A stretch of DNA of 64,000 nucleotides from Chytridium lagenaria (taxonomy: Eukaryota > Chytridiomycota > Chytridiomycetes > Chytridiales > Chytridiaceae), in contig JAHLKC010000009.1 in assembly GCA_025449115.1 (NCBI GenBank), positions 401,922 through 465,921 on the forward strand, given 5' to 3'. Position numbers and translations under genes: made by a program. The notes below the pieces were generated by a model, which was given only the letters and a program-made list of their open reading frames with translations, was not told the DNA's origin and made no database searches. This document shows, piece after piece, positions 56,670 through 64,000 of this stretch (position 1 is the first letter of the stretch; each line of letters opens with the position of its first letter).

Positions 56670-59218
56670 ATGTTCTACATCCCTGTCCTCGGACGTCTGT
56701 CCATCACAGACTACACCAGGCTGCTGTTTGCATTCGCCTTTCTCATTGCAGAGCCTATCCTCCGTTTGGTCTTTGCGATCCTACCCTTGCGCTTTCTTGC
56801 TGATGTCATTCGGCGAGGATTCCATCAGATCTTTAGTTCAAACAAGAAGGGTATTGCAGGAACGACTCAGAGTGCGTCTGTTGGTGTATCCAGCCTCATC
56901 TCGGATGCTGAGGACAAGACGGATAAGCAGATTCAGCATTTACACACAACCGAGGACTTTGTTCGTATATGGTGGGTGTGGAGTCATCCTCATTTATTCA
57001 CTAGTGCTGTTATCCCTCATTGTCATGGCTACTGCATTGACAAGAAATGGTTATACTTCTGAGCTGCATGATCGCTGATGGAGATATCCTTGTTGTTCTG
57101 AATAGGGGTTTCCCTTTCGAACCTCACTACGCAACGACAAAGGATGGCTACATTCTCGCCCTCCATCGAATCCCGCATTCCCGATCAGCAGAGCAGGAGC
57201 TCTTGAACCGCACACCTGTTGGCGGTGATCGTCGAACCCGTCCAAGAGCCAACTCGAACGCTTCCATCTCATCCCTCTCGTCACTTTTAAGCTCCCACCA
57301 TGCCACAGTCATTGGAAACGGAAACCCATCCTCTTCCTCCTCTTCCTCGCCTTCGTCCACTTCTCAACGGCCTGTGGTTCTGCTTTGGCATGGATTCATG
57401 ATGTGCTCGGAAGTTTGGGTTTGTAAGTTACAACAAGACATCATTAAACTGCATGGGTTAATGTTTATGTGTAGGTACACCAAGTCCATCGCAAAACTTG
57501 GCCTTTGCTCTTGCCGATGCGGGGTATGATGTTTGGCTTGGGAATACCCGGGGAAACAAGTATTCCTGCAAGCATAGAGTATTGAAGCCTACCGAAGAAG
57601 CGTTCTGGGATTTCTCTATCGATCATTTGGCGTTGCATGATCTTCCGGATGCTGTTTCTTATATTTTGAAAGTGACTGGCGCGCCATCGCTCTCCTACAT
57701 TGGATTCTCGCAAGGTGATATTCGTTTTATTTTTAGTTTTTTTTTTGCGCGAAAGCATCTTATCATCATTGGGACTCACCAAGTACTTGAAAACAGGATC
57801 CGCCCAAGGCTTTTCTGCGTTATCAATGAGTCGAAGACTTAACAAACAAATCAATCTTTTCATCGCATTGGCACCAGCGACAAAAACCCCACGGTCAGTG
57901 ACTTTTTTATATTTACTTCGACCTTTTTTTTTTTTTGCTCACTGACGGTCCAAAACCCATGCAGGAATTGACAACAAAATGGTCAATGCTCTCGTCAACA
58001 CCTCTCCCGAAATCATCTATCTCCTTTTTGGCCGTAAATCTGTCCTCTCTTCCACTCTCTTCTGGCAAAGCATCCTCAGCCCCCTCACCTTTGCCTGGGT
58101 CATTGATCTCGCCACATGGGGTCTTTTCTCATGGACGTCTGAATGGATCGCGCATAAAGCGGTTGTCTATCGCCATTTGTATTCATACACGTCCGTGAAG
58201 ATGGTGGTGCATTGGTTCCAGATTATCCGGACAGGGAAATTTCAAATGTACGATGAGAACCCGACGGTGATTCCGAATGCGGCTGGAGGACATCTTGTGC
58301 CAAAGTTCCCGACCGAGCAGATCACTACGCCGTTTGCGTTGTTTTATGGGGGGAAAGATACGTTGCCGGATATGGGGTACATTTTGAGGGAAACGCCAAA
58401 CCCTGTGTTTTGTTTGCAAGTGGAGGGTATGTATATAGTTTATTTTCCTTAGACCTGTATCCCAAAGGCTTCCACCGTGTGTTAAATCCTGATATCTCTT
58501 TTATTTTACATAGAGTACGAACATCTCTCATTCCTTTGGGGCAGAGGCATCGACAAAGTCGTCTTCCCCGGCGTCCTCGGCCTGCTTTCCGAACATTCCG
58601 AAATATGGTCAGACGCCCAAGCCGTCACCCCAGGTGGCAGCTCTCAAGAACTCAACTCCTCCCTTCCCCCGCTCCCCGGTCTATCCTCCTCCTCCCGCAT
58701 CCGCACAGTCCCCTGGATCTCGGAACTTGAAATCGACAACATCCTCGACCTCGGTCGTGGTCGCATCGTCTCCACCTCTTCCTCCTCCACTCTTGACAAC
58801 AACACCATCCGTGGCGTCTCCTTCCCGGGTCGCATCAGTGTTGCAAAACTTTTGAAAAAGGCAGCATCCCAAAACCCTGCCATTAAAACTACGGAGAAGT
58901 ATCTCTGTGTCCTCCACGGCTTCCTCTAAAACCGTCACACTCCCTGCAACTCCGGAACCTCCATCGTACCTCGAGAGCCAGCATGGCCCTCCTGCCATGG
59001 AAAGAAACGGGTCGAGGAAGATGACGTCAAATGGGTCGTTAAGGTATTTTGGAAGATATGGGGATGCTGATGATGAGACGGGAAACACGAGCAGTTCGTC
59101 AGTGGATGATCCTTATATTCAGCAGCAGCAGCATTTGGCGCAAGTGGGGAGGAGTGGGAGTAGCAGAAGAAAGGTCATTGGATTTTTTAATCCGAATGGA
59201 AGCGCTTCGGATTCTTGA
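56670..59218 (+). CDS. membrane-anchored acid-lipase / steryl ester hydrolase family enzyme
   Basis: The start at 56670 gives an N-terminal membrane segment (LLFAFAFLIAEPILRLVFAI), as in yeast Tgl1/Yeh enzymes that hydrolyse steryl esters on lipid droplets or at the membrane. After a first intron (GTGGGT near 56971 to AATAG near 57104) the family's entry motif is restored as TTEDFVRIWGFPFEPHY. A Ser-rich insert precedes WHGFMMCSEVWV. The next exon has DVWLGNTRGNKYS and the nucleophile elbow GFSQG. Later exons carry LFIALAPA, the acid in YGGKDTLPD and the catalytic His in YEHLSFLWG. The family's alpha/beta-hydrolase part ends near 58620. A Ser/Pro-rich cytosolic tail with RRSISVSS follows to 59218, after one break in A4 (58885-58888). 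All catalytic residues are present. Substrate preference cannot be read directly. Confidence 0.87.
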
Positions 59219-59857
59219 GGCCCTTTTTTTTTTCATATTCTATTTCGGTCTCGTAATTTGTTAAACCCCACGCATTCATTCATTACATGTTTGTTTTTAT
59301 TTTTATTTGGCTGTTTTTGAGTTGCCAGGTAGTTTTACCTGTTATGATTATCATGTATCCGATCTTTTGTATTATCGTCCCTTTGCTGTGTTTCTTCCAT
59401 CTCCTTGACTTGAAGTTGAGTCAATACAAATTCAAATGAGTACAGGAAAGTCTCTGATATACAATTTTTGCATTATATCTTTATTTATGACCAAAAAAGT
59501 TGAAAAAAGCCAAAGACGAGACCTTTTACGGCCACTATGATAAGCTTTTAAATGGGACGTTTTGTCTTTGTCCATCACTTGTTTGCAAGTTTTTGGTGAT
59601 GAAGGTCATAAACGTTTTATCTTGAAGTGATGGTTGTACTCTGGGTGACGTTGAGAGCTGTTGTTGTAAGTTTTGGTTGAATATTGGAGTTTGGCGGCCT
59701 TTACACATAATCTAAATACGGAAGTATGGAATAATGTCTGCATTCATTCATCCATGCTGTCACTCATCAACATGCAAGCCGTGCAGTCAAAGAGATGCAT
59801 CTACATGTTTTTCTTTCTTGTAATCAAGAAATTGAGGCTGGCAAAGCTCTTCTGCAA
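59219..59857. other. intergenic region
   Basis: AT-rich 3' flank of the lipase. Only short frames occur. Nothing else is seen. Confidence 0.4.
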
Positions 59858-60060
59858 GAGTTAGCGAGGGTGAAAGTCCCCAACTGACGGCTTATGAGGC
59901 GCATTGATCATCACCAATAAGGGCAAAGTTAAGGATAGCAAGAGGCGGCTGCCTACGGGAGCTTCTCTGCTAGGCAAAGCAAATGGATTACAGACCCTAG
60001 GGAGTTGACGGTGACAGTGCAACACAATTGGTTTGGGATCCCGTTTTTCCACTAGTTATA
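59858..60060 (+). ncRNA. candidate structured RNA element (group-II-intron-like look)
   Basis: This ~200-nt island is much richer in GC than its flanks and full of short complementary blocks. Examples are GAGGGTGAAAGTCCCC near 59869, GGCGGCTGCC near 59944, and TGCCTA paired with TAGGCA around GGGAGCTTCTC (about 59950-59977). It also has TGGATTACAGACCCTAGGGA and TTGGGATCCCG. The wording around GGGTGAAAGTCCC, GAGGCGCATTG and AAATGGATTACAGACC reminds me of domain I of organellar or bacterial group II introns. I cannot confirm it. No reverse transcriptase is present nearby. The strand is chosen from that resemblance. Confidence 0.3.
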
Positions 60061-61601
60061 TTGGAAAGTTGAAAGACTTTAATGGGATCACGCTGTAGAG
60101 CTTCTCGTCTTGGGCTTTTGCGTATTAATTATGTTGAATCATAATAAACTTGGATTAAGACTTTGTTAATGTTGAATGGTATTGTTTTTTATTTTTGGCT
60201 TATTACGTCTTTTTTTTTTGATTCATTTTGGGGGTTTTCATATTTTAAGTGTGAGAGTTTTTGTTGGTTTTGGTTGATTTTAGTGATATATTTTTTTGCC
60301 TTATTAATTTTTTGGCAGAGGAACCAAAGTTCAAATTCACTATGCTTGAGAGCCATATATAGCATACTATGGGGAGGTAGAATTTGGATGGGTGGGTTAA
60401 CAACTAAAAATTGTTAGTTTAGTTGTTAGTTGTTTTGGTCCAAGCTTGGGTTAGGTGGGAGGAAGACAAATTTTTAACAGTTCGAACCTGTTATTGTTCA
60501 ACGTTGAAGTTCATTTGTTATTTGTTTACCTTTTGTGTTTTGACAGTTCTATTATTTGTTTGAATTCAGTTTGTCTTACCACTTTATCTTCCCTGTTCGG
60601 TGTGTACTTCCCCGCGTGACCTGATTTGACAAAGGGAAAAGGGCACCAACGAGAAGATATTCTGGAAGTTCTTTATACATTTGCTTACTTAACTATTATA
60701 TTTTTGTCTAATGGGGCCAAGGACTATTGACTTGAATAGCCTCAACAGAGCAGAAGCAGAAGGGTCGATGGAAGAGGATAGGGAAGGGGTTAGGAAGAGT
60801 GCACGACTAATGAAAGGGTGGAGGGAAAATGGAAAGACGCACTGTTCGCGTAAAAAAACGAGGATGTCCCCTTGTATGTTTTATTATCTTTTTTGAATAC
60901 ATATGATCAACCCTACTAGTATAACTTCTCTCAGAAAAGGGATGGTGTAATATTATAGTAGTATGTGCTTGTGTTGTTTAATTATTGTGTCTGTAAATAA
61001 AGGGTATTTATTGTAATGGACATGTGTTTTATTTCTTTATCTTTAGAACATTTACTTTTTAAATTAAAAGTACTTTCATGAAAATTGGAAAGAATTTTTG
61101 AATGTATCCTAACAATGATGTTCAACTCACATCCCATATTATAACATCCGGGAGGTACTTTTTGGTATCATCAAGGAGATCACCTCAGTCTACGACTACA
61201 TTCATTTTACAGAAACGTTTACAAAGCCACTCCCTTTCCTGAAAGCCAACATTGCATACAAACTTGCCCACGTCAGCTGGTGGGATCAGAGGAAACCTTA
61301 TAATCTTCTCCCCTTCCCCCAGGTTGAAGCTAAAGTAAGGAGGGGGGATCAAGAGAAGATCACAACCTCCTATGAAAGGTACATTTATCATTGAGTGGTT
61401 GGAGTGACAAGGATTCCTTGGAACCCTATCCAAACAAAGCCTAAGTACAGTCACGTTGCAAAGGTTTGTGGAAATGGAAATCAAACTTTCACTCTTCTTT
61501 GACGTGATATTTGGAGATTGTGATGGCGTCTCTGGGAAGTTTGAAATTTGAAACTGGTGCATTCACTTCTATGCGTTATTGGTATCCTTGTAAGTAACCC
61601 T
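60061..61601. other. gene-poor subtelomeric region
   Basis: AT-rich sequence with no supportable gene. A 62-codon basic frame (60711-60896) and a 125-codon minus-strand frame (61185-61562) are the longest. The second may include an exon linked to the small minus-strand gene just to the right, but no domain is seen in either. Confidence 0.35.
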
Positions 61602-61775
61602 TCACTGAAACACCCAAAAGCATTGCACTGGCACTGCAAAATCCTTCTTATCCGCTAATTTAAGCTCACGGCAAAGGATATCTTGTATTTGAGCAAAGTT
61701 GGGAAACTGTTTCCTCACAGTATTGGACACAAGCTTGAACAATAACCCTAATCTTCTAGAGTAACCCACAGCCAT
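61602..61775 (-). CDS. small hypothetical protein or exon
   Basis: ATG at 61775 opens 57 codons reading MAVGYSRRLGLLFKLVSNTV and later FAQIQDILCRELKLADKKDF, ending at 61602. The composition is convincingly protein-like. The stop overlaps a GTGAAGG donor candidate (CAG|GTGAAG) with an acceptor near 61585, so it may be a first exon. No family is recognised. Confidence 0.35.
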   Translation of the reverse strand: MAVGYSRRLGLLFKLVSNTVRKQFPNFAQIQDILCRELKLADKKDFAVPVQCFWVFQ

Positions 61776-62385
61776 CCTCGGAGCATAGTTCTATTGATGT
61801 GTGGAGTTGAAGATGGAAAAAGAAAAAGGCAGTAGCAAATTTGCTGCAAAATAAGATAAAGGTAAAGCGGCAAAGCGTAAAGCGGCAAACCTGATATCGT
61901 CTCCAAGTAACAAGAGGAGCGGTGTGAAAATATTCTCTATTGAACTTGTTGAATACAGGCCTACCATACTCTTAAGAATATCTCTCCTCCTTGCCCTCTC
62001 TGCAGACTGCAAACTTATTAAGAGCCTTGGGGTGGATGTCGTTATGAGGCTTAAAAATATCTTAAGCCTTGTCTTATTCTTCATCCTTATTTCGCAAATC
62101 GTTGCTAATGCTTAAATGCAAATGATTAAAAACTCAATGCTCAACAAGACTGGACTTTCTGTGAACCTACACCCACATATGAATGTGGAAACCGCTCTCA
62201 CTTTCAGTCTCCAAGTTGGCAAACTCACATGATGAAAAACTTAATACTCAACAAGACAGAACGTGCTGTGAACCTACCCACATACTTAACCGGTCTGCAG
62301 AACAATTGATATAAAGACCCTATAAACATGCATCACGTCAGAAAGTATTGTTCAAAAGAACATTGTATTTTTGCAGAACATTGAA
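61776..62385. other. subtelomeric region without clear genes
   Basis: A short direct repeat with AAAACT(T/C)AAT(A/G)CTCAACAAGAC occurs near 62128 and 62234, each followed by a GTGAACCTAC block. No coding signal is trusted. Confidence 0.4.
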
Positions 62386-62430
62386 GTTAGGGTCAGGGGT
62401 AGGGTTAGGGTTAGGGTTAAGGTTAGGTTA
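62386..62430 (+). repeat. short interstitial telomere-like tract
   Basis: A degenerate run of about seven TTAGGG-type units (GTTAGGGTCAGGGGTAGGG, then three good units and two variants) lies about 1.2 kb inside the terminal array. It sits at the inner side of the subtelomeric satellite. Confidence 0.9.
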
Positions 62431-62596
62431 AAAGGGGTACATAGGGGTCCCCGAGGGGTTTTTTTTTGGTGACTTAGTAAGAAACGTCGTACATACCGTC
62501 ACGATGCTGGAATGCTTTTTACCCGGTCGAAATTCGCAAAATTGACTGCCGTATGAGTATTCAAAGTTCAAAATATTAATTATTAATTAGTCGACT

Positions 62597-63610
62597 TTAA
62601 TCCAATGTAGCGCAAAGACGGCCGGATAAATCCTGTTCAAATGTTGCACAGCTATAGATAACATCAGTTCTGAGCGTTTCGATAACCTGTTGTACCACCT
62701 TATTAATTATGTTTTCAATGACATTGGCCTTCCGAAGGGTGAATCCTATATCAGTCGGTAACTTGAACGTAAATTCCGAAAAAACGGCCGGATAAATCAT
62801 GCTCAAATTTTGCACAGCTATAGATAACAGCATTTCTGAGCGTTTGGGTAACCCCCTGTACCACCTTATTAATCATGTTTTCAATTACTTTGACCTCCCG
62901 AAGGGTTAATTGTATATCAGTCGGTGACTTGAACGTAAATTCTGAAAAAACGGCCGGATAAATCATGCTCAGATTAAGAGCAGCTATAGATAACATCAGT
63001 TCTGAGCGTTTCGATAACCTGTTGTACCACCTTATTAATTATGTTTTCAATGACATTGGCCTTCCGAAGGGTGAATCCTATATCAGTCGGTAACTTGAAC
63101 GTAAATTCCGAAAAAACGGCCGGATAAATCATGCTCAGATTTTGCACAGCTATAGATAACAGCATTTTGGAGCGTTTCGGTAACCCCCTGTACCACCTTA
63201 TTAATCATGTTTTCAATGACTTTGACCTCCCGAAGGGTTAATTGTATATCAGTCGGTGACTTGAACGTAAATTCTGAAAAAACGGCCCGATAAATCATGT
63301 TCAGATTAAGAGCAGCTACAGATAACAGGATTTGTAAGCGTTTCGGTAACCCCCTGTACCACTTTATTAATTATGTTTTCAATGACTTTGACCTCCCGAA
63401 GGGTTACTCCTATATCAGTCGGTGACTTGAACGTAAATTCCAAAAGAACGGCGGGATAAATTATGCTCAGATTTTGCACAGCTACAGATAACAGCATTTG
63501 AGAGCGTATTGGTAACTGTCTGTACCACCTTATTAATTACCATTTCAATGTCTTTGGCCTCCCGAAGGGTGTATTGTATATCAGTCGGAGACTTGTGGGT
63601 TGATTTCAAA
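62597..63610. repeat. subtelomeric ~165-bp satellite, six copies in a dimeric pattern
   Basis: ACGGCCGGATAAAT (variants) marks unit starts at about 62618, 62783, 62950, 63117, 63285 and 63450, giving spacings of about 165-168. Each unit also has TACCACCTTATTAAT, CCCGAAGGGT and TATATCAGTCGG blocks. Units alternate between TCAGATTAAGAGCAGC and CAGATTTTGCACAGC forms. The stretches at about 62650-62780 and 62985-63115 are nearly identical, so a ~335-bp higher-order unit exists. On the minus strand each unit is mostly open and would encode a ~55-residue helical segment. Confidence 0.92.
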
Positions 63611-63617
63611 AAAACAG

Positions 63618-64000
63618 GTTTAGGGTTAGGGTTAGGGTAGGGTTAGGGTTAGGGTTAGGGTTAGGGTTAAGGTTACGGGTAGGGTTAGGGTTAGGGTTAG
63701 GGTTAGGGTTAGGGTTAGGGTTGGGTTAGGGTTAAGGTTAGGGTTAGGGTTAGGGTTAGGGTTAGGGTTAGGGTTAGGGTTAGGGTTAGGGTTAGGTTAG
63801 GGTTAGGGTTAGGGTTAGGGTTAGGGTTAGGGTTAGGGTTAGGGTTAGGGTTAGGGTTAGGGTTAGGGTTAGGGTTAGGGTTAGGGTTAGGGTTAGGGTT
63901 AGGGTTAGGGTTAGGGTTAGGGTTAGGGTTAGGGATCTCTCAGGGTTTAGGGGGTTAGGGTTAGGTTAGGTTAGGGTTAGGGTTAGGGTTAGGGTTAGGG
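63618..64000 (+). repeat. terminal telomere repeat (TTAGGG)n
   Basis: About 60 units of TTAGGG run to the end of the window with the G-rich strand 5' to 3' outward, as expected for a right chromosome end. Off-length units (GGGTAGGG, TTAAGGTTA, TTGGGTTAGGG, GTTAGGTTAGG) are scattered. One short non-telomeric insertion (ATCTCTCAGGG) lies at about 63934-63944. Terminal variants can be biological or reflect consensus error. Confidence 0.98.

Noticed and set aside
60475..60500. TTCGAACC resembling a tRNA T-arm
   Set aside because: No matching A-box, acceptor stem or anticodon arm could be found upstream. No tRNA or rRNA gene was recognised in the window.
1..64000. Search for reverse transcriptase, transposase, helicase or viral replication motifs
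   Set aside because: No conserved motif of these families was seen in the translated frames, so repeats are described without assigning them to a transposon class.

Overview
The window is the right-hand end of a nuclear chromosome from a filamentous or zoosporic fungus. The last ~380 bases are TTAGGG telomere repeats with the G-rich strand running outward. Before them lies a ~165-bp subtelomeric satellite, then about 62 kb of gene-bearing DNA. Genes have many short GT...AG introns. The content is typically fungal: an LPMO-like secreted enzyme with CBM19-like chitin-binding modules, a WSC-type wall sensor, a GPI-anchored serine/threonine-rich surface protein, an AIM25-like scramblase, a DUF4436-like membrane protein and a steryl-ester-hydrolase-type lipase. 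An early-diverging (chytrid-like) fungus is my best guess, but no marker in the window settles it.

Layout. 1-9.3 kb: hypothetical genes around an aromatic-L-amino-acid decarboxylase (3.66-5.78, minus). 10.6-22.1 kb: four adjacent minus-strand genes (WSC membrane protein, BioF-type 8-amino-7-oxononanoate synthase, DUF4436-like four-TM protein, mitochondrial-type phospholipid scramblase). The DUF4436-like gene carries two unusual repeat arrays in its introns. 22.4-29 kb: a nuclear protein with tandem SUMO-interaction-like motifs, then a ~147-bp tandem repeat and decayed coding pieces. 29.0-40.5 kb: a large inverted duplication with ~4 kb arms, each holding one copy of an unrecognised multi-exon gene pointing inward, around a 3.6 kb spacer with a coiled-coil/SR-type gene. 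41-47 kb: weak fragments and a paralog of the spacer gene. 48.6-59.2 kb: LPMO-CBM19 gene, a kinase with a C-terminal ectodomain, the GPI protein and the lipase. 59.2-62.4 kb: gene-poor, with a strikingly structured ~200-nt segment. 62.4-64.0 kb: satellite and telomere.

The well-conserved genes keep clear splice sites and active-site motifs, but many are interrupted by single-base length changes, mostly in short homopolymers. Even the telomere repeat shows such length errors. I think most of these are consensus errors of a long-read assembly rather than mass pseudogenisation, so gene spans are given from first to last recognisable coding base. One frame break is shared by both arms of the inverted duplication, so it is probably real.

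Functionally the set is mixed and not an operon or cluster. Wall and surface genes (WSC, LPMO, GPI protein, lectin-like kinase) are well represented, as is common near fungal chromosome ends.
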